A stretch of 64,000 nucleotides of DNA from Streptomyces tirandamycinicus (lineage in GTDB: Bacteria; Actinomycetota; Actinomycetes; Streptomycetales; Streptomycetaceae): contig NZ_CP029188.1 of NCBI RefSeq assembly GCF_003097515.1, forward strand, positions 1,727,001 to 1,791,000. The letters run 5' to 3'. The translations under genes and the position numbers were made by a program. This document shows positions 1 through 8,229 of the stretch, piece by piece. The notes beneath the pieces are model-generated. The model saw only the letters and a list, made by a program, of their open reading frames with translations, was not told the DNA's origin and did no database searches. The first letter of the stretch is position 1. Each line of letters starts with the position of its first letter.

Positions 1-9
1 GGGTGGTCC

Positions 10-35
10 CCTTGCGGGCGGGACGGCCCGCAAGG
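10..35 (-). terminator. hairpin terminator after the first gene
   Basis: A perfect inverted repeat has 10-bp arms (CCTTGCGGGC at 10-19 and its complement at 26-35) and a 6-base loop. It lies just beyond the stop codon of the minus-strand gene ending at 46. No U-run follows, which is usual for Streptomyces terminators. Confidence 0.6.
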
Positions 36-45
36 GCCACCGCGG

Positions 46-1497
46 TCACGAGCCTCCGGTGTGCACCTGGAAGGCCGCCCGTCTGACGGCCTTCGCCAGG
101 GCCGGGTCGGGGTGCGCGGCCGCGAGGGCGACCAGGACCTGCACGGTGCGCGGATGGCCCACGGCCCTGACCTCGTCGAGCAGGGCGGGGACGGTGCCCT
201 GGACCGCCGAGTCCAGATGACGCACCAGCAGGGCGCTCTCGCCGTGGTCGGCGACGGCCGCGGCGGTGTCCACCCAGAGCCAGGTCGCCTCCTCACGGGT
301 GAGCACCTCGGCGGCGTCGTCGGGATCGGCTCCCTCGTACTCGGCCAGCCACAGCAGGGCGTAGGGGCGCAGTGAGGGCTCCTCGGCCGCGGCGCGGACA
401 TCGGCCTCGGCGGCCGCTCCGACGACCCGGAGGGCGTCGAACGCCAGGCCGCGGAGCAGGGCGTCCTCACCGCGGGCGGCGGCCACGAGTTCGCTGACCG
501 CGCTGGAGACGGTACGGGCGGCGAGCCAGGCCCGGTACTCGGCGCGGGCGGGGCCGGGGCTGAGCCGGGCGCAGCCCCGCAGCATCTCCTCGGCGGACTG
601 CTCGATGTGGCCCGCGGGGCTCTGGGCGGCGACGCAGATCTGCTCGAGCTTGACCCACACGGCCCAGCTGCCGAGCGGGGTGAGGGTGGCGTGACCGTCG
701 CCGAGGGTCAGTGCGCCGACGGCGGCGAGGCCCTCCAGGGCCCAGTCGAGCAGGGCGGGGAGCACGGTCTCGGGCGGATCGGCGAGGACGGCGGCCGCCA
801 CCTCGGAGCCCGCGGCGTCGGAGCCCGCGGCGTCGGTGGCTGCCACATCGGTGGCCGCGGCGTCGGCGGGGGCGGCGTCGGCGGGGGCGGGCTCCGGCCC
901 GTAGGGCACCTCGCAGCGTTCCTCGCGCAGTTCCGCCACCCGCTGCCGGAGCAGATCGAGCAGGGCCGGCAGGAGCACGGGCCCGGCGGACAGTTGGAGG
1001 AGGGAGAGCACCTGGGGGACGGCCTCCACCGCCTCGGCGACGGCGGCGGGCGCCACCTCGGCGGGGGCGGGGTGCACCAGGGGCCAGGCGTCGAAGAGGG
1101 CGACCCAGCCGCGCAGGACGGCGCTGTCGTCCCGCTCCCAGGCGTTCAGCCGCCAGCCGGGGCGTGCCGTGCCTCCGTGCAGCTCCACGAGCCCGGCCAG
1201 CCGGGCGCGGTCCCAGCCCGCGTGGACCTGTCCCGGCGTCAGGCGCAGTTCCCCGGCGGCCCGGTCCCGGTCGGCGGCGCTTCCCTCGGCGTGATGGGAG
1301 GCCGCCCAGCGGGCGATGCGCACTGCGTCGGCGAGGACCTCGCGCGCCTGGCCGGCCAGCTCCGCGGTCGGCGGAGTTCCCTCGGGCGGGCGCGGAGCGG
1401 GGCGGGTGCGCCGGTTCGTCGCGGCGCGGCGGGCCGTGGCGGTGGGCCGTGGGCGGACAAGACGGAGCCTGGAGTCGCGCAGGTTACGGGACGTCAC
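46..1497 (-). CDS. conserved hypothetical protein, 483 aa
   Basis: I do not recognise a named domain. The basic N-terminus (about residues 1-40, many Arg) is followed by an Ala/Glu-rich helical protein. Residues about 65-125 read like a winged-helix fold (AAGELRLTPGQVHAGWDRARLAGLVELHG), a pattern I associate with conserved Streptomyces hypotheticals of this size. In the middle lies a low-complexity Ala/Asp run with imperfect repeats (ATDVAATDAAGSDAAGSEVA) that looks expanded. The C-terminal third could be a HEAT-like helical repeat. There is no signal peptide or membrane segment. It is a single gene, closed by the hairpin at 10-35. Confidence 0.6.
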   Translation of the reverse strand: MTSRNLRDSRLRLVRPRPTATARRAATNRRTRPAPRPPEGTPPTAELAGQAREVLADAVRIARWAASHHAEGSAADRDRAAGELRLTPGQVHAGWDRARLAGLVELHGGTARPGWRLNAWERDDSAVLRGWVALFDAWPLVHPAPAEVAPAAVAEAVEAVPQVLSLLQLSAGPVLLPALLDLLRQRVAELREERCEVPYGPEPAPADAAPADAAATDVAATDAAGSDAAGSEVAAAVLADPPETVLPALLDWALEGLAAVGALTLGDGHATLTPLGSWAVWVKLEQICVAAQSPAGHIEQSAEEMLRGCARLSPGPARAEYRAWLAARTVSSAVSELVAAARGEDALLRGLAFDALRVVGAAAEADVRAAAEEPSLRPYALLWLAEYEGADPDDAAEVLTREEATWLWVDTAAAVADHGESALLVRHLDSAVQGTVPALLDEVRAVGHPRTVQVLVALAAAHPDPALAKAVRRAAFQVHTGGS

Positions 1498-1712
1498 GGG
1501 AAGCAGTCTCCCCGCTGTCGGCCCGAAAGCCCAATCGGAACGGGGGAGCCCGGGCCGAGGGGCCGTCAGAGGGCCTGCCGGGCAACTGCCGAGGGGCTGT
1601 CAGGGGGGGCCTGCCGGGCGGCTGCGGAGGGACCTTTCGACGGGCCCGGGTCGGGAAGGGACGGGCCGGGCTGGGATCGGGCTCAGGCCGGGCTCTCGGG
1701 GTCGGGCGGGCC

Positions 1713-2837
1713 TCAGACGAGGGGCGTGAGGAAGCGCCGCAGGGCCTCCTCGTAGCGGGCCGGGTCGGCGTTCCACATCGCCGCGTGCGGGGCGTGCGCC
1801 ACGGTCTGCAGGCTGACCAGATCGGGCCGCCGGGCCGCCAGTTCCCGGGAGGGGCCCCAGGGGGCGATGGTGTCGTCCGGGCCGTGGAAGACCAGGGTGG
1901 GTACGCGCAGGGCGTCCGGATCGGCGGCCGCTCTGAGCCGGTCGCCGTGGAGTCCGGTGCGCCCCTGGGCGGCGCGTACGGCGAGCGGGAGCAGGGCGGC
2001 CGGCATCCGGCGGGCGGCGGCGAGGGAGCGCAGGGTGGTCTCCCAGTCCAGGATCGGGGAGTCCAGTACGAGTCCGGCGATCCGCTCGCGCAGCGCGGAG
2101 TTGGCGGCGGCGTGCAGGGCCATGGACGCGCCGGTGGACCAGCCGTGCAGGATCACGCGCTCCGCGCCGCCGCGGACCGCGAAGCGTACGGCGGCGTCGA
2201 GGTCGCGCCATTCGGAGTCGCCGAGGTGCCCGAGGCCGTCGGGCGGCGCGGGCGCGCCGGGGTCGCCACGGTAGGCGGGCGCCAGTACGGGGAGGCGCTG
2301 TTCGGTGAGGAACGGCATCAGGTTCATGGTGAGTTCGCGCGTGGTGCCCAGGCCGTGCACCAGGATGACCCAGACCGAGCGGGGGCCGGGGACGAACCAG
2401 CCGGGCAGGGGGCCGAGTTCGCCGGGAATGTCCACGTCCTCGTGGTCGATGCCGAGTGCGCCGCCCGGGTCGCCGACGTGCAGCTGGGGGGTGAGCCGCA
2501 CCTTGGTGCCGGGGCCGAGGCTGCCGAGCTCGACCCGCTCCAGCCGGCGGACCACGGTGTCGGCCGCGTGCGGCACCTGGTCCAGCACGGGACCGGCGAC
2601 CGCGTGCACACCGTGCCCGCAGAGCCCGTACATGCCGGGCCGCTGGGAGACGAGGCTGCGGGTGAGGGTGACCCGGCCGGGACCGGTGGCGTGCACGGTG
2701 AGCCGCCCCTCGCCGGGCAGGGGCCGTCCGGTGGGCTTCAGCGCGGCGTCGCTGGCGTACCGGCCGGCGGCGAACGCGGCCACGCCGAGACCGATGAGGG
2801 TGGTGACGGCCGCTGCCGTCGCTGTTGCCGGGCGCAC
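1713..2837 (-). CDS. alpha/beta hydrolase with N-terminal membrane anchor
   Basis: This is a 374-residue serine hydrolase of the alpha/beta fold. A hydrophobic N-terminal segment (TAAAVTTLIGLGVAAFAAG, about residues 6-25) suggests a signal anchor that places the catalytic domain outside the membrane. The oxyanion-type VHGLG comes mid-protein and is followed by the nucleophile elbow G-W-S-T-G. A late Asp (HGPDDTIAPW) and a His (AHAPHAAMWN) complete a plausible triad. I chose the GTG at 2837 because the anchor follows it directly; the frame stays open further upstream but is Pro/Arg-rich there. The substrate is unknown, and an esterase or lipase activity is possible. Confidence 0.75.
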   Translation of the reverse strand: MRPATATAAAVTTLIGLGVAAFAAGRYASDAALKPTGRPLPGEGRLTVHATGPGRVTLTRSLVSQRPGMYGLCGHGVHAVAGPVLDQVPHAADTVVRRLERVELGSLGPGTKVRLTPQLHVGDPGGALGIDHEDVDIPGELGPLPGWFVPGPRSVWVILVHGLGTTRELTMNLMPFLTEQRLPVLAPAYRGDPGAPAPPDGLGHLGDSEWRDLDAAVRFAVRGGAERVILHGWSTGASMALHAAANSALRERIAGLVLDSPILDWETTLRSLAAARRMPAALLPLAVRAAQGRTGLHGDRLRAAADPDALRVPTLVFHGPDDTIAPWGPSRELAARRPDLVSLQTVAHAPHAAMWNADPARYEEALRRFLTPLV

Positions 2838-2896
2838 CGTTCCAGTGTGGTGAGGTCCGAGCCGGGGTGCCAGTGGACCGGGTGGCGGGAGTGACG

Positions 2897-3568
2897 TCAG
2901 CGGTGCCGGCCGTAGCCGCGGAGCTTCTCGGCGGCCTCGCGGACCTGCGGTTCGGACAGCAGGGTGGGGGTGTGTCCGGGGACGGAGCGGGCGACGAGCC
3001 ACAGCCGGCACATCCACTCGAGCTGGGCGGTGCGGTCGAAGGCCTGGCCGAGCGAGGCTCCGTAGGTGACCGTGCCGTGGTTGCGCAGCAGCGCGCCGGT
3101 GCGGTCCTCCAGGGCGCGGAGCAGGTTTGCGGCCAGCTCGTCGGTCCCGTACAGGGCGTAGGAGGCCACGCGGACGGGGCCGCCGAGGGCCGCCGTCATG
3201 TAGTGGATCGGCGGCAGCTCGTCGACGAGGGTGGAGACGGCGGTGGCGTGCACGGCGTGGGTGTGGACGACGGCCACCGCGTCGGTGGTGCGGTGGATCG
3301 CGAGGTGCATCGGGAGCTCGCTGGTGGGCGTGAGCTCGCCGAGGACCTGCCGGCCGTCGAGGCGGACACCGACGGCGTCCGCGGCGGTGAGCCGGTCGTA
3401 GTGCACCCCGGTGGGGGTGACCAGCACGATGTCGCCGTCGGCGGCGGGGACGCGGACGGAGACGTTGCCCGAGGTCCCTACGACGAGGCCGTCCGCGACG
3501 GTTCTGCGGGCGGTGGCCACGAGGTCCGACCAGGCCCGGGATATCGCTTCGTGCTCCTGTTCGGTCAT
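2897..3568 (-). CDS. class II aldolase/adducin family protein (fuculose-phosphate aldolase-like)
   Basis: At 223 residues it has the usual length for L-fuculose-1-phosphate or L-ribulose-5-phosphate 4-epimerase type aldolases. The glycine-rich phosphate site TSGNVSVR is near residue 32. The zinc-binding H-T-H pair (VVHTHAVH) is near residue 100, and a third His (LRNHGTVTYG) sits toward the C-terminus, so the metal site is complete. The ATG at 3568 fits the family N-terminus (EQEHEAISRAWSDLVATARR). It follows the same strand as the hydrolase at 1713-2837 with 59 bp between them, so co-transcription is possible. The substrate cannot be read from sequence. Confidence 0.85.
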   Translation of the reverse strand: MTEQEHEAISRAWSDLVATARRTVADGLVVGTSGNVSVRVPAADGDIVLVTPTGVHYDRLTAADAVGVRLDGRQVLGELTPTSELPMHLAIHRTTDAVAVVHTHAVHATAVSTLVDELPPIHYMTAALGGPVRVASYALYGTDELAANLLRALEDRTGALLRNHGTVTYGASLGQAFDRTAQLEWMCRLWLVARSVPGHTPTLLSEPQVREAAEKLRGYGRHR

Positions 3569-3603
3569 GGGGGCGATCCTGTCAGCCGGGGCGGGCGGCA
3601 GCG

Positions 3604-3696
3604 GCGGCGGGGAGGTGGCGAGGCCGCCACGGGCACTGCGGCGGGGAGGTGGCGAGGCCGCCACGGGCACTGCGGCGGGGAGGTGGCGAGGCCGCC
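3604..3696. repeat. 34-bp tandem repeat, about 2.7 copies
   Basis: Units starting GGAGGTGGCGAGGCCGCCAC begin at 3611, 3645 and 3679, a period of exactly 34 bp with essentially no divergence. They lie between divergent genes, so the repeat is intergenic. There are no unique spacers, so this is not a CRISPR array. Confidence 0.9.
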
Positions 3697-3966
3697 GGCG
3701 GCCCGGCGCCGGCCGGCCGATCGGCCGCAACTGACCGCGGGACTCGCCGCGGGAGGTCCGGAGTGACCAGAATCTCTTCCGCCGTTCATCCGCGCGACGC
3801 CGCCGGGTCGTGTGGAGGCCGCCGTGCGGCCGCCGACGACCGCTACGGGCCCGCAGTTCGGGGCGACGGCGGGCGGCGCGGACCCGGCCCGGGGGCTCCG
3901 GTGCGCCGCCGCGGACACAAGCGGAGGGACCGCAACCCACTTGGAGACACTCCGCAGCCCATCCCA

Positions 3967-4007
3967 GTTCACCTTCCGTTCACTCGACAACCCTACGTTC
4001 ACCCGCG
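3967..4007 (+). promoter_or_regulatory. PHO box (PhoP operator) of the phosphate transporter
   Basis: Direct-repeat units GTTCACCTTCC (3967-3977) and GTTCACTCGAC (3978-3988) are contiguous with 11-bp period. A third unit, GTTCACCCGCG (3997-4007), follows after 8 bp. Streptomyces PhoP binds 11-bp direct repeats with a GTTCA core. The array ends 37 bp before the transporter start at 4045, which suggests PhoP control under phosphate limitation. Confidence 0.75.
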
Positions 4008-4044
4008 CCACTACCATCCGAACGATTGCCTGGGTACCCGGTTC

Positions 4045-5364
<1,320 letters not shown>

Positions 5365-5376
5365 GGAAAGAACGAC

Positions 5377-5598
5377 ATGAAGATCGACTGGGTAGCTCTG
5401 GGCTCCGTCTTCGGCGTGAGCCTCGTCGTGACCGTCGCCCTGGTGGGCCTGTTCACCCTGGGCATCGCGGGTCTCTCCAGGCAGGAGGCCGCGGCCGCGC
5501 AGGGAGGCTCGGCCGGCCTCGCCCGCACCGGCGCGTACGCCTGCTTCGCGCTCTGCGCGGCGGCCGTGGCCTTCGGGATCTACTTGATCGTGGTCTGA
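5377..5598 (+). CDS. small two-helix membrane protein downstream of pitH2
   Basis: At 73 residues it has two hydrophobic stretches (about residues 7-29 and 50-72, ending FGIYLIVV) joined by an Ala/Gly-rich loop. It starts 12 bp after the PiT stop, with an AAGGAAAG ribosome-binding sequence, so the two form an operon. The same small gene follows pitH2 in Streptomyces genomes as I remember them. A role as an accessory subunit or stabiliser of the transporter is inference only. Confidence 0.8.
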   Translation: MKIDWVALGSVFGVSLVVTVALVGLFTLGIAGLSRQEAAAAQGGSAGLARTGAYACFALCAAAVAFGIYLIVV

Positions 5599-5615
5599 CG
5601 CCGCGGCACGACCTC

Positions 5616-5659
5616 CGGCAGGGGCCGGGCGCACCTCCGGGTGTGCCCGGCCCCTGCCG
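5616..5659 (+). terminator. strong hairpin terminator of the pitH2 operon
   Basis: A perfect 15-bp inverted repeat (CGGCAGGGGCCGGGC at 5616-5630, complement at 5645-5659) has partial inner pairing. It begins 18 bp after the small membrane protein stop. Confidence 0.75.
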
Positions 5660-5724
5660 CATGCCCGCCCCGCACCCCCGCCGCGCCGGCCGTGCGCCCT
5701 GTCCCGTCGCAGGTCAAGGGCGAG

Positions 5725-5892
5725 TTGACGGGCGTTCGGGGCCCGTGGTGGACTTCCGGGGCCACTTACGGCGGCAGAAGAGGAAGCCGGTGCGAATCCG
5801 GCGCGGTCCCGCCACTGTCACGGGTGCGCTCCCCCAGGAGCACCAGGGAGCACCCCGGAGCCAGGAACTCTTCGCCGCCGGTCACGTCGAGC
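5725..5892 (+). promoter_or_regulatory. cobalamin (B12) riboswitch
   Basis: Three class hallmarks occur in order. The GAAGCCGGTGCGAATCCGGC helix comes first, followed by GCGGTCCCGCCACTGT (the conserved core). The B12 box is seen as GAGCCAGGAACTC near the 3' end. The boundaries are approximate. It sits directly before the start of a truncated cobD (cobalamin biosynthesis), so in the ancestor it switched that gene off when adenosylcobalamin was plentiful. Its present target is a gene fragment. Confidence 0.85.
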
Positions 5893-5909
5893 CGGGGCGC
5901 GGACCCTGA

Positions 5910-6182
5910 GTGAGGACGAACATGCCTGCCGAACCCGGGGGGCCGGCTCTGCCGCGCCCGGACATCACGTTCGCGTACGGCGCCGCCGCCGGACTGGCCG
6001 GTGACCTGCTCCTCGGCGATCCACGCCGCGGGCACCCGGTCGCGGTCTTCGGGCGGGCGGCCGCCGCGGTCGAACGGAGACTCTGGCACGACCACCGCGG
6101 CTGGGGCACCCTGCACACCGCGGTGTGCGCCGGGGGCGCGGTCGCCGCGGGCGCGCTGGCCGCGGCCTCAACGCGCCGATGA
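5910..6182 (+). pseudogene. cobD: cobD/cbiB N-terminal fragment (cobalamin biosynthesis), truncated
   Basis: About 85 residues from GTG 5910 or ATG 5922 match the start of CobD/CbiB, the membrane protein that attaches the aminopropanol arm to adenosylcobyric acid. The diagnostic piece is AAGLAGDLLLGDPRRGHPVA followed by FGRAAAAVERRLW. The normal protein is about 320 residues. Here the reading breaks around 6167, where sequence of an unrelated permease gene begins in another frame, and a stop occurs at 6180-6182. The B12 riboswitch upstream confirms the identity. It cannot be functional. Confidence 0.85.
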
Positions 6183-6283
6183 TGTCGATGTACCCGGCGG
6201 TCGCCATCATCGTCACCGCCCTGGGCTTCACCCTGCTCGGCGAGGCCATGCGCGAAGCCCTCGACCCGAAGCTGCGAGGTTGA
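6167..6283 (+). pseudogene. C-terminal remnant of an oligopeptide/dipeptide ABC permease (DppC/OppC-like)
   Basis: In the frame beginning at 6167 the last 38 residues of a DppC/OppC-type permease are visible (LNAPMMSMYPAVAIIVTALG through EALDPKLRG, stop at 6281-6283). The LLGEAMREALDPKLR ending is the family's typical C-terminus. Nothing upstream in this frame continues the permease; it abuts the cobD fragment. This marks one side of a DNA junction. Confidence 0.75.
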
Positions 6284-6287
6284 TGTC

Positions 6288-6428
6288 ATGCCACTGCTCG
6301 ATGTGGACGAACTCACCGTCACCTTCGGCGGTCGCGGCCGCAAGGCCGCCAAGGCGGTCGAGACGGCCAAGGCGGTCGAAGGCGTCGAGGCCGTCCCGGC
6401 GCGGGGCGCCGGCGCCGCTCGCGGGTGA
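6288..6428 (+). pseudogene. N-terminal remnant of an oligopeptide ABC ATPase (DppD-like), truncated
   Basis: Four bases after the permease stop, ATG 6288 opens a 46-residue frame beginning MPLLDVDELTVTFGGRGRK. That is the usual start of a DppD/OppD ATPase, and the dppC-dppD order is preserved. After about residue 25 it turns into Ala/Val/Glu-rich sequence and stops at 6426-6428, before any Walker A motif. The ATPase is therefore lost. The permease tail and this start are one continuous piece of a former dpp operon. Confidence 0.7.
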
Positions 6429-6544
6429 CGCCCGCCGGGCCCGGCCGGTCCGTTCGGCCGGGGTCCGGCGGTCCGTTCATCCCGGGCCGGCGGGGGCGCG
6501 CGGCCGGGGTCCGGCGGTTCCGTGCGTCCGGGACCCGGCGGGAC

Positions 6545-7981
6545 TCAGTCCAGATAGCCGCGCAACTGGTCGGCGTAGGCGTGGTCGCGCAGCTTGCCGA
6601 GCGTCTTGGACTCGATCTGGCGGATGCGTTCCCGGGTGACGCCGAAGATCCGGCCGATCTCCTCCAGGGTGCGGGGCCGGCCGTCGGCCAGTCCGTAGCG
6701 CAGCTGGACGACCTTGCGCTCCCGCTCGCCGAGCGTGGAGAGGACGGCTTCGAGGTGCTGCCGCAGCAGCAGGAAGGCGGCGGACTCCACGGGGGACGCG
6801 GCGTCGCCGTCCTCGATGAGGTCGCCGAGGGCGACGTCGTCCTCCTCGCCGACCGGTGCGTGCAGCGACACCGGTTCCTGGGCGAGCCGCAGCACCTCGC
6901 CGACGCGTTCGGGCGCGAGATCGAGCTGCGCGGCGACCTCCTCCGCCGTGGGCTCGTAGCCGTGTTCCTGCAGCAGACGCCGCTGGACCCGCACGACGCG
7001 GTTGATGAGCTCCACGACGTGGACGGGCACGCGGATCGTCCGGGCCTGGTCGGCGAGGGCCCGCGACATGGCCTGGCGGATCCACCAGGTCGCATACGTG
7101 GAGAACTTGTAGCCGCGGGCGTAGTCGAACTTCTCGACGGCGCGGATCAGCCCGAGGTTGCCCTCCTGGACGAGGTCGAGCATGGTCAGCCCGCGCCCGA
7201 CGTACCGCTTGGCGACGGACACGACGAGCCGCAGATTGGCCTCGATCAGCCGGCGTTTGGCCATCCGTCCCATGACGACGAGCCGGTCGAGGTCGAGGGC
7301 GAGCTGGGAGTCGAGGTCGGGGGTGCTGCCCAGCTTCTCCTCGGCGAAGAGGCCCGCCTCGACCCGGCGGGCGAGCTCCACCTCCTCGGCGGCGCTGAGC
7401 AGCGGGATGCGCCCGATCTCCCGCAGGTACTGCCGGAACAGGTCGGACGAGGGGGCGTGGCCGCCCGCGTCCCGGCGGGCCGGCGGCACGGGAGCCTCGA
7501 GAAGCTCGAACGACCCGGCGGGCTCAGGGGACTCGGCGGGCTCAGGGGACTCGGCGGGCTCGGGAGAACCCAAGGCCCCAGGGGACTCAGGGGACCCGGC
7601 AGGCTCGCGGGACTCGCGGGACTCGCGGGACTCGGCGGGCTCGGGCGGGTCCGCCGCCCCGGGCCCGTCCTCCGCCGCCATGGCGTCCGGCATCGGAGGG
7701 GGCTCGTTCTCGGGGTGGTGCGCTGCCCGGCTCTGCGGCGGGACCGCCGCGAACGGTTCGGCTTCGGTCAGGGTGCGGGTCTGCACGGGGGCGACCTCCA
7801 GGGTGGGTGCTGCCGGTCGGGGGGCAGACAGCAGCGGGACGGGGACGGCGGCCGGGCCGCTGTCCGTCCCGTACACGATGAGCGGATCCGCGGGATCGAG
7901 TGGCCCACCTGCCGTGGACCGGCCGCGCTCCGGGGACTCAGGCACCGCCCCCCAGTGTGGGGTACGACACATCACCGCCAC
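6545..7981 (-). CDS. hrdA: RNA polymerase sigma factor, HrdA-like (sigma-70 group 1/2)
   Basis: This 478-residue sigma-70 protein has a complete core. Region 1.2 ([16 protein letters not shown]) lies near residues 178-195. Region 2 with the [20 protein letters not shown] core and [13 protein letters not shown] -10 recognition helix is near 247-302. Region 3 follows, and region 4 ends [20 protein letters not shown]. The N-terminal 170 residues are low complexity, with SPEPAE and ESRESRE tandem units encoded by 7520-7640. Its location beside dnaG matches hrdA of S. coelicolor as I recall it. The start could be ATG 7981 or 7972. It probably directs a subset of housekeeping-like promoters. Confidence 0.85.
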   Translation of the reverse strand: MAVMCRTPHWGAVPESPERGRSTAGGPLDPADPLIVYGTDSGPAAVPVPLLSAPRPAAPTLEVAPVQTRTLTEAEPFAAVPPQSRAAHHPENEPPPMPDAMAAEDGPGAADPPEPAESRESRESREPAGSPESPGALGSPEPAESPEPAESPEPAGSFELLEAPVPPARRDAGGHAPSSDLFRQYLREIGRIPLLSAAEEVELARRVEAGLFAEEKLGSTPDLDSQLALDLDRLVVMGRMAKRRLIEANLRLVVSVAKRYVGRGLTMLDLVQEGNLGLIRAVEKFDYARGYKFSTYATWWIRQAMSRALADQARTIRVPVHVVELINRVVRVQRRLLQEHGYEPTAEEVAAQLDLAPERVGEVLRLAQEPVSLHAPVGEEDDVALGDLIEDGDAASPVESAAFLLLRQHLEAVLSTLGERERKVVQLRYGLADGRPRTLEEIGRIFGVTRERIRQIESKTLGKLRDHAYADQLRGYLD

Positions 7982-8178
7982 GAGGGGCGTGCGGTGACTT
8001 TTTGCGTCCGGTGCGTGACCGGCCGGTTACCGGTGGGCCGGGTGGTGCGGGTGCCGTGGGCGGACCGCCCGGTGGTGTGGCGTGGGCGGCGCGGGGGGCG
8101 GGGTGGGTTCCCCGGCCGGTCCGGCTCCCCGCCCGGCCCGGAGAGCCGCCGGGCGCGCCCTCGGCCGCCCGGCGCCGG

Positions 8179-8229
8179 GGCTCCTCAGAGCGCGTCGGCG
8201 CCAGGGCTCCTCAGAGCGCGTCGGCGCCG
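8179..8229. repeat. 26-bp tandem duplication spanning the dnaG stop
   Basis: The unit GGCTCCTCAGAGCGCGTCGG plus six more bases begins at 8179 and again at 8205. The right copy encodes the last seven residues and stop of DnaG. The left copy repeats them, including a second in-register stop, just outside the gene. Confidence 0.85.

Larger units (their letters stand above)
3569..4044. other. gene-free region: minisatellite plus phosphate-regulated promoter
   Basis: This 476-bp divergent intergenic region separates the aldolase from the phosphate transporter. It holds a 34-bp tandem repeat (3604-3696) at its left end and GTTCA-type PHO-box units (3967-4007) at its right end. I see no convincing gene between them. 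Confidence 0.6.

Noticed and set aside
2838..3017. N-terminal extension of the alpha/beta hydrolase to 3017
   Set aside because: The 60 extra residues are Pro/Arg-rich and run into the 3' end of the aldolase gene; the signal anchor begins just after GTG 2837.
3604..3696. Possible CRISPR array
   Set aside because: Repeats are contiguous with no unique spacers and no cas genes are in the window.
5770..5820. tRNA-like GTGCGAATCC motif
   Set aside because: It belongs to the conserved core of the cobalamin riboswitch; no acceptor stem or CCA end can be formed.
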